Part shown: piece by piece, positions 6,196 to 15,956 of the stretch
How the letters are laid out: every line of letters begins with the position of its first letter
Numbering within the stretch: position 1 is the first letter of the stretch
NCBI RefSeq assembly: GCF_937888285.1
Contig: NZ_CALART010000082.1
Location: forward strand, 1-38,358
DNA length: 38,358 bases
Source: an uncultured Aquimonas sp.
GTDB taxonomy: Bacteria; Pseudomonadota; Gammaproteobacteria; Xanthomonadales; Xanthomonadaceae
Direction: 5' to 3'
Made by a program: the position numbers and the translations under genes
The notes under the pieces: model-generated
Seen by the model: the letters and a program-made list of their open reading frames with translations, nothing else
Told to the model about the DNA's origin: nothing
Databases searched by the model: none

Positions 6196-8300
6196 CGCGG
6201 TTCTCCCAGCATGAATTGGCCGGCGCCGTAGGGGCGCGTGGCGTAGACGCGATCGTCCAGATTGCGCAGGCGCAGGCTGAAGCGGCCCAGCGGCGCATCG
6301 TAGCGAAGCAGGGCATCGACCGTGGCATAGCCCGGCAGATACAGCGTGTTGGCGGTGTTCGCGGCGCTTTCGCCGACACCGCGCAGACCGAGTCCAAACT
6401 CCAGGTTCGGGCGTGCGCTGTAGAAAGCCCAGACCGTGCCGATGCGCTCGGGCACCGCGACCGGATCATTGCCGCGACGCGAGACGGCAACACCGCCGAC
6501 GACTTCGTCGAAGCGCTCGAACTTGGCGTCCAGCAGGGCGGCGCTGGCCTCGACGCGCAGGCGCTCGCCGATCGGCATCCGCAGGCTGGCCTCGACGCCG
6601 CGCGCGGCCTGCTCACCGACCTGGATCAGCCGGTTCGGATCGTCCGGATCGCGGCTCAGCAGGTTGGTGCGGGCGATGTCGTACAGCGCCAGGGTCCAAT
6701 CGACGCGCCCGCAGCTGTGCTTCACGCCCAGCTCAACCTGCTCGCTGTCGGTGAGGTCGAAGCTCGCGTTCGCCAGCCCCAGGGTGGTGATCTGCGCCGG
6801 TGCTTCGCTGGAGGTCGCCAGCGAGCCGTACAGCGTGGTCCGTTCACTCGGGCTGAAGGTGAGCCCCAGCCGATAGCTGCCGGCGCTGTAGCGCTTGTCG
6901 AAGCGCAGGCCGCTGACCACATTGAGCGAGTCGACCTCGCTGCGGTCGTGGCGCAGGCCGGTGATCAGGCGCCAGCGCGGGGCGAGATCCAGCGCGCTTT
7001 CAACGAACACCGAACGCTGTTCGATGTCGGTCGCGGTGCGCGGCTGGAAGGTGTCGAGGCTGGTGTAGACGCCACGCACCGGGTCCCGCAGATCGACCGC
7101 GTCGGTGTAGCGGAAGGGGCTGTCGCTGCTGCGGTCATGGTCGTTGCGATCGGCCTGCAGGCCGAACACCAGCTGGTGCGCGCGGCCGAACAGGGTGTGC
7201 GACCAGGCGACATCGGCGACCGCGCCGCGCAGCGTCTGGTCGTGGCTGATCTCCAGATAGTCGCTGCGGCGGATCAGGCCGGTCGCTGGCTGCCAGGTGT
7301 TGACCTCGGCATTGCGGTAGTAGCGGTCCTCACGATTCCCGAACAGCACCAGCGCGGCGCGCAGGTTGTCGCTGGGCTGCCACTCGGCGCGCGCGCGCAG
7401 CCAATCCACGTCCATGCGGATGGCGTCGTCGATCACGTTGTAGTTGATGTCGCGCAGGCTGGGGTCAATGCGGCCATTGATCAGCGGCGTACCGAAATAG
7501 CCCTCGCCGTCGTCAAGGAAATGCTCGAAGGCGAGGCTCAAACGCAGCGTGTCGCTGACCGGCGCAGCCAGCTCGGCGTTGACGTGACGGAACTCGAAGC
7601 TGGTGTCGCGCGCATAGCCGAAGCTGCCGCGCTCGCCGGACTGCTGATGGCTGGCGTCGAGCCGCCAAGCGAGGCCGCCACCGCCCACGCTGCCGCCGCT
7701 GCCCAACGCTGCCGTGGTCGTACCGTAGCGGCCATAGCCCAGATACACGTTCGAGCCCGCGCGGCCGTCGGCGCGCCGCGGCACCAGATTGATCGCACCG
7801 GCCACCGAGCCCTGACCGGCAGTGAGCGCAGCCGGGCCGCGCAGCACTTCGACCTGCTGGTAGTTCAGGGTCAGCCTGGGCGTGACCTGCCAGCCGGGGT
7901 ATCGAACACCGTCGAACAGGATCGGCGAATTGAACACCCCGGAAAAGCCGCGCCCGCTGATGTTGATCACGCCGAAGCTGTAGGCCGGCACCAGGCCGGG
8001 GGCCTGCTCGAGCGCTTCGTTGAAGCTGGCGTCGCTGCGCGCGCGCAGGCTGTCGGCGTCAATCACGTCAGCCGAAATGGGCTGCTGCAGCAGCGGCACA
8101 TCCAGCCGCGAAGCTGCGCGCGCAGCGCGCTTCAGCGGGGTCGGGGCTACCCCCTTCACCTCGATCTCGTCGAGCTTGGCGGCCGAGGCCAGTTCGAAGC
8201 CAATGGCAGCCTGGGCACCTGAGACTGTGGCGGAGACCAGCGCGATCAGCACGGCTGCGGACACTGAACGAAGCGGGGTCGAACGGGGACGATGAAGCAT
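6162..8300 (-). CDS. TonB-dependent outer-membrane receptor (siderophore-receptor type)
   Basis: A 712-residue receptor with a signal peptide (about 1-30), a possible TonB box (DEIEV, about 43-47), a plug domain (about 60-190, including NISGRGFSGVFNSPILFDG and QVEVLRGPAALTAGQGSVAGAINLV) and a 22-strand-type barrel ending in the aromatic C-terminus WQRSF. The subfamily resembles FhuE/FpvA-type siderophore receptors. The ATG at 8300 was chosen because it begins a credible signal peptide. An in-frame start at 8450 adds a non-signal segment. It is first in a two-gene unit with the sialidase-fold protein. The substrate is unknown. The neighbouring copper-metallophore locus makes a metal chelate the obvious guess. 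No Fur box was recognised upstream. Confidence 0.9.
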   Translation of the reverse strand: MLHRPRSTPLRSVSAAVLIALVSATVSGAQAAIGFELASAAKLDEIEVKGVAPTPLKRAARAASRLDVPLLQQPISADVIDADSLRARSDASFNEALEQAPGLVPAYSFGVINISGRGFSGVFNSPILFDGVRYPGWQVTPRLTLNYQQVEVLRGPAALTAGQGSVAGAINLVPRRADGRAGSNVYLGYGRYGTTTAALGSGGSVGGGGLAWRLDASHQQSGERGSFGYARDTSFEFRHVNAELAAPVSDTLRLSLAFEHFLDDGEGYFGTPLINGRIDPSLRDINYNVIDDAIRMDVDWLRARAEWQPSDNLRAALVLFGNREDRYYRNAEVNTWQPATGLIRRSDYLEISHDQTLRGAVADVAWSHTLFGRAHQLVFGLQADRNDHDRSSDSPFRYTDAVDLRDPVRGVYTSLDTFQPRTATDIEQRSVFVESALDLAPRWRLITGLRHDRSEVDSLNVVSGLRFDKRYSAGSYRLGLTFSPSERTTLYGSLATSSEAPAQITTLGLANASFDLTDSEQVELGVKHSCGRVDWTLALYDIARTNLLSRDPDDPNRLIQVGEQAARGVEASLRMPIGERLRVEASAALLDAKFERFDEVVGGVAVSRRGNDPVAVPERIGTVWAFYSARPNLEFGLGLRGVGESAANTANTLYLPGYATVDALLRYDAPLGRFSLRLRNLDDRVYATRPYGAGQFMLGEPRWYELTWQRSF

Positions 8301-8418
8301 CTGTTTGCACTCAGGCGACGCGGGGCCGCGTATTGTTCGGCTCCCCCGCCATGCTGCCCATGCGACCGAATGTCGCAGACAGCCCGCGACACCGCGTTTC
8401 GCAGAGTGCTTTCCCCTC

Positions 8419-9096
8419 GTGCTGCCTCGACTGTCCATCGTTGTTCCCATCGGCCCGGGCGAGAGCGCCTGGCGGGCGCTGCTGGGCGATCTGCAGCGCG
8501 TGCCGGTCGATGTCGAGCTGCTGCTGGTCGGCGTGGATGCCGCGCCGCCCGAGCTTGATGCGCTGGCCGGCGTCCTCGCCGGACGTCTACGCTGGCTGCA
8601 GGCATCGCAAGGCCGCGCTAGCCAGCAGAACGCGGGGGCGGCGGCCGCACGCGGGAACTGGCTGTGCTTCCTGCACGCCGACTCCCGACTGGAGGCTGCT
8701 GCCGTGCGCGCGCTGGCCGCAGTGGCACAGCGTGCTGCTGCGCTCTATCACTTCGATCTCGGCTTCTTCGATGGCCCGGCCCTGCTGCGCCTGAACGCGC
8801 TGGGCGCGAACCTGCGCTCGCGACTGTTCGGCCTGCCCTTCGGCGACCAGGGCCTGTGCCTGCCGCGCGCGGACTTCCAGCGGCTGGGCGGCTTCGACGA
8901 GCGCCTGCCGCGCGCCGAGGATCACGCCCTGGTGTGGGCGGCGCATCGCGCGAAGCTGCCGGTGCGCCGCCTGGGCGCGCGCCTGCGTACCAGCGGACGT
9001 CGCTATGCGGAGGCGGGCTGGCTGCGCACCACCCTGCGCTTCCTCGCGCTCAGCTGGACCCAGGCGCGCGCATTCTCGAAAGGGAGTCGCCCATGA
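8419..9096 (+). CDS. Glycosyltransferase family 2, TIGR04283 (arsenosugar-cluster) type
   Basis: About 225 residues from a GTG at 8419, which puts the family opening LSIVVPI at the N-terminus. There is no clear ribosome binding site, so the start is tentative (in-frame ATG at 8305). GT-A features include the core RASQQNAGAAAARGNWLCFLHADS, whose HADS matches the DxD-like metal site, and FGDQGLCLPRADFQRLGGFDE further on. The family's usual VDGGSxD nucleotide-sugar motif is replaced by a divergent stretch (LVGVDAAPPE). It is the first of four genes joined by start/stop overlaps that end in arsS. In related clusters this protein pairs with the DUF2064 protein encoded next. Confidence 0.82.
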   Translation: MLPRLSIVVPIGPGESAWRALLGDLQRVPVDVELLLVGVDAAPPELDALAGVLAGRLRWLQASQGRASQQNAGAAAARGNWLCFLHADSRLEAAAVRALAAVAQRAAALYHFDLGFFDGPALLRLNALGANLRSRLFGLPFGDQGLCLPRADFQRLGGFDERLPRAEDHALVWAAHRAKLPVRRLGARLRTSGRRYAEAGWLRTTLRFLALSWTQARAFSKGSRP

Positions 9097-9791
9097 GCGG
9101 CGGCGCCTTGGCCCTGTTCGTGAAGACACCAGGCCTGTCGCCGGTGAAGACGCGACTGGCGCGCGCGATCGGCAGCGCGGCGGCCGAGCGGCTCTATCTC
9201 GCCTGCGCGGATGCCGTCTCCGAACTCCTGCAGCGCTTCGCCCGTGAAAGCGGCGTGCGCTGCGTGTGGGCCATCGCTGAGGGCGACAGCCTGGCCCCGG
9301 CCTTCTGGGCCGCACGCGGCGGGCTCGACTGGGTGCCGCAGGGCGAAGGCGGCCTGGGTGCACGCATGGCCCGCGTACACCATCGACTGGTACGTGAGCA
9401 CCGCTTCGGCCTGCTGATCGGCGCCGATCTGCCCCAACTCAGGCGTGAATACCTGCAGCGCGCCGCCGACTGGCTGCGCGCGCCGCAGGCGCGACAGGTG
9501 CTGGGTGCGGCCGAGGACGGCGGCTTCTGGCTCTACGGCGGCAATCGAACGGCGCCCGAAGTGCTCTGGGAGAGCGTCGCCTACAGCCAGCCGCGCACCG
9601 GCAGCGAGTTCCGCGCGGCGCTGTCGGGCTTTGGCGACTGGCTCGACCTGCCGCCGCTCTGCGATCTCGACACGCCTGAGGATCTGCAGCAGCTGGCCGC
9701 AGCCCTGCGCGCACTGGCCGGACCGCTGCCTGCGCAGCAGCGCGTGCTGGGCGAGATCGACACCCTGCTGGAGACCCTGGGCCATGCCTGA
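9093..9791 (+). CDS. DUF2064 glycosyltransferase-like protein (TIGR04282)
   Basis: A 232-residue GT-A-fold protein of the DUF2064/TIGR04282 family. The N-terminus ALALFVKTPGLSPVKTRLA is the family signature. Next come GLLIGADLPQL (nucleotide-sugar/metal region) and GAAEDGGFWLYGG, and the C-terminus has the LCDLDTPEDLQQL motif. The ATG at 9093 overlaps the previous stop as ATGA and has AGGGAG upstream. TIGR04282 and TIGR04283 proteins co-occur and are named for their association with arsenosugar biosynthesis. The actual sugar transfer reaction in this pair is not well established. Confidence 0.9.
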   Translation: MSGGALALFVKTPGLSPVKTRLARAIGSAAAERLYLACADAVSELLQRFARESGVRCVWAIAEGDSLAPAFWAARGGLDWVPQGEGGLGARMARVHHRLVREHRFGLLIGADLPQLRREYLQRAADWLRAPQARQVLGAAEDGGFWLYGGNRTAPEVLWESVAYSQPRTGSEFRAALSGFGDWLDLPPLCDLDTPEDLQQLAAALRALAGPLPAQQRVLGEIDTLLETLGHA

Positions 9792-10612
9792 GTGGGCAAA
9801 CGCGCTGGTGCTGAACGAAGGCCCGCTGCGGCTGGGTGCCTTCGGCGGCGTGCTGGCCCTGCTGCTGGTGCTGCAGTGGCTGCGGCCGCTGCGCGGCGAT
9901 GGCCGCGGCCAGCGCCGGCAGGCCACCAACCTGCTGCTGATCGCGCTCGACACGCTCCTGCTGCGGCTGATGTTTCCGGTGCTTGCGGTCGGCCTCGCCC
10001 TGCAGCTCGAATCGCAGCAGATCGGACTGCTGCCGCAGCTCGGCCTGCCGTTCTGGCTCGACTGCGTGATCGCGGTGCTGCTGCTGGATCTGGCGATCTA
10101 CTGGCAGCACCGCCTGATGCACGGGGTGCCGCTGCTGTGGCGCCTGCATCGCCTGCACCACAGCGATACCGGCTTCGACGTCACCACCGGCCTACGCTTC
10201 CACCCCTTCGAGATGGCGCTGTCGCTGGTCTACAAGCTGACCCTGGTCGCCGCCCTCGGCGCGCCGGCGCTGGCGGTGCTGGTGTTCGAGCTGCTGCTGT
10301 CGGCCGGCGCCCTGTTCACCCATGCGGATTTCGCCCTGCCGCCGGCGCTGGATCGCCGCCTGCGCTGGCTGCTGGTGACGCCGTCGATGCACCGCATCCA
10401 CCACTCGACCTGGCGGCCCGAAACCGACAGCAATTACGGCTTCCACCTGTCGATCTGGGACCGGCTGTTCGGCAGCTACCGCGCGCAGCCGCGCGCCCCC
10501 GAGGAAGCGATGCCGATCGGCCTCGGGTATTTCCGTTCGCAGCGCGAACAGTCCCTGCAAAGCCTGCTGCTGCAGCCGTTCCGGCCACAGCCTTCCTCGG
10601 AGCACGATCCGC

Positions 10613-10620
<8 letters not shown>
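9784..10620 (+). CDS. Sterol desaturase / fatty acid hydroxylase family membrane protein
   Basis: A 278-residue polytopic membrane protein with the diiron His-box set of the fatty acid hydroxylase superfamily: HRLMH (109-113), HRLHH (122-126), H140, H180 and HRIHH (203-207). Hydrophobic spans lie at about 18-32, 50-74, 92-107, and 142-178. It overlaps the DUF2064 gene by eight bases and arsS by eight bases, so it belongs to the same operon. Family members hydroxylate or desaturate lipids, sterols or alkyl ethers using O2. Its place in an arsenosugar-type cluster suggests that the pathway product could be lipid-linked, but that is inference, and these enzymes occur in many settings. Confidence 0.88.
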
Positions 10621-11572
<952 letters not shown>

Positions 11573-11925
11573 GAGCCTCTCAGCCCCGCATTGCGGGCCA
11601 GGTGTTCTCGAAGAAACATGGGTTCGTCATCCCCGCGAAGGCGGGGATCCAGACCTCTCGCGACCGAGGCCACTACTCTTGGACCCCGTCCCCGCCTTCG
11701 CGAGGACAGGCTCTTCGCGGGGGCGACGAGTACCGGGGTCACCAGAGTCGTTTTCGACCGCCTATCCCTGCCACGCGGCAGTGAGAGCGCTCCAATACCA
11801 TCATTCACTTACGGTCTTGTTTCTTGAGAGCCTTCGAAAACACTCGCGCGCCCAGGCTCAGGGCCTTCGCGACTTCGCCCAAGGTCGCGAGGCCGGAGCG
11901 GACGGTGCGGGCGTAGCATGCGCGG
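11573..11925. other. 353-base intergenic region with a palindromic repeat
   Basis: The repeat copy at 11625-11728 takes up about a third of the gap. The rest has no credible gene. A minus-strand reading frame (11805-12170) gives a plausible-looking basic C-terminal peptide over 11805-11910 but has no start outside the antisense of the MFS gene. The MFS promoter must lie within about 11730-11920, and no clear -35/-10 pair was seen. Confidence 0.55.
11625..11728. repeat. Dispersed palindromic repeat, copy B
   Basis: CGTCATCCCCGCGAAGGCGG at the left end and CGCGGGGGCGACGA at the right end form an inverted repeat. The right half is nearly identical to copy A at 2122-2227. It starts about 50 bases past the arsS stop and could stabilise or terminate that transcript. 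Confidence 0.78.
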
Positions 11926-13152
11926 ATGAGCCCGACCGTCTCCGCTGACAACACCGCCTGGACTCGCACCGCCCTGATCGCGGTGGCCAGCGCGGCGGCC
12001 ATCGTCACCCTCAGCATGGGCGTGCGCCAGAGCTTCGGCCTGATGATGCAGCCGGTCGGCAGCGAGCTCGGCATCAGCCGCGAGGCCTTCGGCTTTGCGA
12101 TCGCGCTGCAGAACCTGCTGTTCGGCCTGGTCCAGCCCTTCATCGGCGCCGCGGCCGACCGCTTCGGCACGCGGCCGACGCTGATCGGGGGCAGCCTGCT
12201 CTACATCGCGGGGCTGGTGCTGGCGGCCAGTGCGACCGGCGCGACCAGTCTTGGACTTGCGTTAGGCGTAATGGTCGGCATGGCGCTGTCGGCGACGACC
12301 TTCGTGGTGGTGCTGTCGGCGGTTGGCCGGGTGGTGCCCGACGCGCAGCGCAGCCTCGCCTTCGGGCTGGTCACCGCCGGCGGCTCACTGGGCCAGTTCG
12401 CCGTGGTGCCGCTGGCGCAGGGCCTGGTCGGCGCGTTCGACTGGCGCATCGCGCTGTGGATCCTGAGCGCGCTGATCGCCTTCATCGCGCTGCTGGCCTT
12501 CGGCCTGCCGGGGCGGCTGCGCAGGGGTGCCGCGGCTCCCGTGATCGAGGGCCCCGAGCTGGGTGAGGCCCTGCGCTGCGCCTCGCGCTATTCGCCCTAC
12601 TGGCTGTTGAACGGCGGCTTCTTCGTCTGCGGTTTCCACGTCGCCTTTGTCGGCACCCATCTGCCGGCCTATCTGGTCGACGGCGGCCTGAGCCCGGCGA
12701 TCGGGGCCTGGTCGCTGGCCCTGATCGGGCTGTTCAACATCGCCGGCAGCTGGCTGTTCGGGCTGTGGGGCGGGCGGCATTCGCGCACCGGCCTGCTGGC
12801 GGCGCTGTACTTCGCGCGCGGGCTGGCCATGGTGATCTTCCTGTGGCTGCCGCTGACGCCGGTCTCGGCCCTGGTGTTCGCGTCGGTGTTCGGCTTCCTC
12901 TGGCTGGGCACGGTGCCGCTCACCAGCGGCGCGGTGGTCAGCATGTTCGGCCTGCGCCAGCTCTCGACCCTGTACGGCATCGTCTTCCTGAGCCACCAGG
13001 TCGGCGCCTTCTTCGGCGCCTGGTGGGCGGGCCGGCTGTTCGACGCCACCGGCAGCTACGCGGTGATCTGGTGGACCTCGGTGGCGCTGGCCCTGCTGGC
13101 CGCGGCGCTCAGCGCCGCCACGCGCGAGCAGCGCGCCTGGCAGCCGGCATGA
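11926..13152 (+). CDS. Major facilitator superfamily transporter
   Basis: A 408-residue protein with twelve predicted membrane spans in two six-helix halves. The MFS signature between helices 2 and 3 is visible (AADRFGTRPT, about residues 75-84), and the N-terminal segment GVRQSFGLMMQPV resembles the monocarboxylate/oxalate (OFA-like) group. The central loop is at about 195-215. The substrate cannot be read from the sequence. The ATG at 11926 is the first in frame that precedes helix 1 and has only a weak ribosome binding site. It is separated from arsS by 353 bases, so it is probably its own unit, followed by a small overlapping ORF. Confidence 0.88.
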   Translation: MSPTVSADNTAWTRTALIAVASAAAIVTLSMGVRQSFGLMMQPVGSELGISREAFGFAIALQNLLFGLVQPFIGAAADRFGTRPTLIGGSLLYIAGLVLAASATGATSLGLALGVMVGMALSATTFVVVLSAVGRVVPDAQRSLAFGLVTAGGSLGQFAVVPLAQGLVGAFDWRIALWILSALIAFIALLAFGLPGRLRRGAAAPVIEGPELGEALRCASRYSPYWLLNGGFFVCGFHVAFVGTHLPAYLVDGGLSPAIGAWSLALIGLFNIAGSWLFGLWGGRHSRTGLLAALYFARGLAMVIFLWLPLTPVSALVFASVFGFLWLGTVPLTSGAVVSMFGLRQLSTLYGIVFLSHQVGAFFGAWWAGRLFDATGSYAVIWWTSVALALLAAALSAATREQRAWQPA

Positions 13153-13280
13153 GCCCGCAGGCGCTCAAGCGCTGGCTGCTGCTGGCCGCGGCCGCGCTGC
13201 TGGCGATGGCCGGCCTGCTGTGGGCGCGCTTCGGCAGCGAGGTCTTCCTGCAGGGGCTGGGGCCGCTGTTCTGCGCGTGA
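13149..13280 (+). CDS. Small single-span membrane protein (43 residues)
   Basis: The ATG at 13149 overlaps the MFS stop codon as ATGA. The product begins with a basic segment (MSPQALKRW) and has one hydrophobic helix (about 10-26) and a short tail ending in FCA. No family was recognised. The start/stop overlap and the membrane helix argue that it is translated with the transporter, possibly as a small accessory subunit, but I cannot exclude chance. Confidence 0.5.
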   Translation: MSPQALKRWLLLAAAALLAMAGLLWARFGSEVFLQGLGPLFCA

Positions 13281-13349
13281 AACCGCGACCGCGCTGCCGC
13301 CCGCGCGGGTCCTGTTTGCGCGAACGGGCATGGCTCCTGCACGCTGGCA

Positions 13350-13374
13350 GGCGCCCCCATACGGAGGCGCCGGG
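13350..13374. other. Hairpin in the leader of the GGDEF-EAL gene
   Basis: GGCGCC...GGCGCC flank about ten bases in the leader (AGGCGCCCCCATACGGAGGCGCC) shortly before the ATG at 13388. It could be a short terminator of the upstream unit or a translational control hairpin. I compared it by eye with the GEMM cyclic-di-GMP riboswitch consensus and saw no convincing match. Confidence 0.3.
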
Positions 13375-13387
13375 GATCTGACGGGGC

Positions 13388-15931
13388 ATGAGCGACAGCC
13401 GCCACCGCAGCGGAGACAGGACAGGACCCGACCGGGACCTCGCATCCGGGCTCGCGGCCGTGTCCTCCGGCCTGCCCGGCACCCTGTTCCGCTACCTGCT
13501 GCGACCGGACGGCAGCGATGCCATCTGGTACGTCAGCGCCGGCTGCACCGAGCTGTTCGAGTTGAGTGCCGCCGAGATCGAGGCCGACCTGTCGCGCCTG
13601 TGGGCACTGATCGACGCTGACTGCGTGCCGCGGCTGCGGGCTTCGATCGCCGACAGCGCGGCGCGGCTCAGCGAGTGGCGCGACGAATACCGCATCACCA
13701 CGCCCTCGGGCCGGCGCAAATGGATCCAGGCCCACGGCAAGCCGATGCCCTGGCCCGAAGGCGGCACGGTCTGGACCACCCTGCTGCTGGACATCACCGA
13801 CCAGCGCGAGGCCGAGCGCAAGGTCGCGGTCTCCGAGGCGCGCCTGCGCGCGCTGCTGGAGCGCATCGACGCCATCGCCGTCCAGGGCTATGACCGCGAA
13901 CGCCGGGTGTTCCTGTGGAACGCCGCGAGCGAACGCCTGTACGGCTACAGCGCGGCCGAGGCCATCGGCCAGCGCCTGGAGGACCTGATCATCCCGCCGG
14001 TCGCGCGGCAGGCGGTGATCGACGATGTCGAGGGCTGGATGCAGCACGGCCGGCCGATCCCCTCGTCCGAGCTGAGCCTGTGCGACCGCCGCGGGCAGCC
14101 GGTCGAAGTGTTCTCCAGCCACGCGCTGCTGGAGAACGCCGACGGCGCGCCGGAAATGTTCTGCATCGACATCGACATCCGCGAGCGCAACCGCGCCGTC
14201 GAGGCCCTGCGCCGGAGCGAGGCGCGGCTGTCGCAGGTGCTGGCGGTGATCGGCGAGGGCATCTGGGACTGGGACATCCTCGCCGGCAGCGTGCACGTCA
14301 GCGCGCGCTGGCTGGCCATCATGGGCCTGCCGGAAACCGGCCTGCAGCGCAGCGTCGAGGATTTCAAACGGATGCTGCATCCCGCCGACCGCAGCCGGGT
14401 GCTGCAGCGGCTTGAGCACTGCCTGCGCGGCGAGGCGCCCTATGCCTGTGAATTCCGCATGCTGCGTGCCGACGGCAGCGAGATCTGGGTGGAGGACCGC
14501 GGCGAGGTGGTGGAGCGCGACGCGCAGGGGCGGGCACTGCGCATGATCGGCAGCCTGACCGACATCAGTGCCCGCAAGCAGGCCGAACAGCAGGCCCAGT
14601 TCGTCGCCTACTTCGACCCCCTGACCGCCCTGCCGAACCGTCGACTGCTGGAGGAGCGCCTGAGCCGCGCGCTGGAGGCGGCAGCGACCGACGGCAGCGT
14701 CGGCGCCCTGCTGATGCTGGACCTGGACGACTTCCGCCGGGTCAACGAGAGCCGCGGGCACAGCGTTGGCGATCGCCTGCTGCAGGCCGTGGCCATCCGG
14801 CTCGGCGCCCTGCTGCGCGGCGGCGACACCCTGGCGCGGCCGGGGGGTGACGAGTTCCTGCTGCTGCTGCCCTCGCTGTCCACCGATCCGGAAGCCGCGC
14901 GCGACATGGTGGCGGGCGTGCTGGTACGGCTGCGCGAGGCGCTCGACGAGCCGATCGAGATCGACGGCCAGCGCTGCAGCACGGGCGTCAGCTTCGGCAT
15001 CACCTTCTATCCGGGGGCCGGCGGCAGCGCCGCCGACCTGCTGCGCGAGGCCGACACCGCGCTCTACCTCGCCAAGTCCGCGGGTCGCGGCCAGGCGGTG
15101 CGCTACGACGCCGCGATGAGCGGCCAGCTCAGCCAGCGCATGCAGCTGGAGCTGGACCTGCGCGAGGCGCTCAAGCACGGCCAGTTCGTGCTGCACGCGC
15201 AGTCGGAAGTGCATGCCGACGGCAGCGTGGCCGGCGCCGAGCTGCTGCTGCGCTGGCAGCATCCGCAGCGCGGGCGTCTCGCCCCCGGCGAGTTCATCGA
15301 CGCCGCCGAGCGCACGGGCATCATCGTCGGCATCGGTGACTGGGTGCTGGGCGAAGGCTGTCGTGCCGCCGCGCGGATGGCGGCGGCCGGCATTGATCTG
15401 CCGCTCAGCATCAACGTCAGCCCGCGGCAGTTCCACCAGCCCGACTTCGTCGAGCGCGTGCGCACCCATCTGCGCGCGCACGGCACCAATCCGGCGCAGG
15501 TCATCCTGGAAGTCACCGAGAACCTGCTGATCGATGACGTCGAACAGGCCGCGCAGCGCATGCGCGAGCTGTCGGCCCTGGGCCTGCGCTTCTCGATCGA
15601 CGACTTCGGGACCGGCTTCTCCAGCCTCGCCTACCTGAAGCGGCTGCCCCTGTACCAGCTCAAGATCGACCGCAGCTTCGTCAAGGACACGCCGGGCGAC
15701 GCCAGCGACTGCGCCATCGTCAAGCTGGTGATCTCGATGGCGGCAAGCCTGGGCCTGAGCGTCGTCGCGGAAGGCGTCGAAACCCGCGAACAGGCGGCCT
15801 TCCTGCAGGGCAGCGGCTGCAGCCTGCAGCAGGGCTATCTGTACGCGCGGCCCGAGCCGCTGGAGACCTGGCTGGCGCGGCTTGGCGTGGATGCAGATGC
15901 GCGTTTCGACCCGGCGACCCGAAGGCAGTGA
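13388..15931 (+). CDS. PAS-GGDEF-EAL cyclic-di-GMP turnover enzyme
   Basis: An 847-residue cytoplasmic protein with no membrane span. It has three PAS/PAC modules (about 30-140, 150-280, 285-405), a GGDEF domain (about 410-575) and an EAL domain (about 585-835). The diguanylate cyclase site is canonical (GGDEF at 486-490), with a preceding RxxD inhibitory site (RGGD, five residues before). In the EAL domain the signature triplet reads E618-L-L instead of E-A-L. The other phosphodiesterase motifs are intact (NVSPRQF, EVTEN, DDFGTGFSSL, KIDRSFV, EGVET), so activity is likely retained. The protein probably makes and/or degrades cyclic-di-GMP in response to a ligand or redox signal sensed by PAS. 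It is convergent with the CoA-binding fusion gene (25-base gap). Confidence 0.94.
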   Translation: MSDSRHRSGDRTGPDRDLASGLAAVSSGLPGTLFRYLLRPDGSDAIWYVSAGCTELFELSAAEIEADLSRLWALIDADCVPRLRASIADSAARLSEWRDEYRITTPSGRRKWIQAHGKPMPWPEGGTVWTTLLLDITDQREAERKVAVSEARLRALLERIDAIAVQGYDRERRVFLWNAASERLYGYSAAEAIGQRLEDLIIPPVARQAVIDDVEGWMQHGRPIPSSELSLCDRRGQPVEVFSSHALLENADGAPEMFCIDIDIRERNRAVEALRRSEARLSQVLAVIGEGIWDWDILAGSVHVSARWLAIMGLPETGLQRSVEDFKRMLHPADRSRVLQRLEHCLRGEAPYACEFRMLRADGSEIWVEDRGEVVERDAQGRALRMIGSLTDISARKQAEQQAQFVAYFDPLTALPNRRLLEERLSRALEAAATDGSVGALLMLDLDDFRRVNESRGHSVGDRLLQAVAIRLGALLRGGDTLARPGGDEFLLLLPSLSTDPEAARDMVAGVLVRLREALDEPIEIDGQRCSTGVSFGITFYPGAGGSAADLLREADTALYLAKSAGRGQAVRYDAAMSGQLSQRMQLELDLREALKHGQFVLHAQSEVHADGSVAGAELLLRWQHPQRGRLAPGEFIDAAERTGIIVGIGDWVLGEGCRAAARMAAAGIDLPLSINVSPRQFHQPDFVERVRTHLRAHGTNPAQVILEVTENLLIDDVEQAAQRMRELSALGLRFSIDDFGTGFSSLAYLKRLPLYQLKIDRSFVKDTPGDASDCAIVKLVISMAASLGLSVVAEGVETREQAAFLQGSGCSLQQGYLYARPEPLETWLARLGVDADARFDPATRRQ

Positions 15932-15956
15932 GGGCGGCGGTGCGCCGCGCTGTGCC

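Noticed and set aside
8300..8419. Fur box upstream of the TonB receptor
   Set aside because: No AT-rich GATAAT-type palindrome was found in the 118-base divergent gap.
6162..8450. Longer start (8450) for the TonB receptor
   Set aside because: The extra 50 residues are not signal-like and would overlap the start region of the divergent glycosyltransferase gene. The ATG at 8300 opens a good signal peptide.
11805..12170. Minus-strand frame whose last 35 residues look like a real basic peptide
   Set aside because: Its only start lies inside the antisense of the MFS gene, there is no ribosome binding site, and I recognise no family. At most it is a gene remnant.
13281..13387. Cyclic-di-GMP riboswitch in front of the GGDEF-EAL gene
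   Set aside because: An attractive location, but the conserved GEMM elements are not present. Only a simple 6-base stem is seen.
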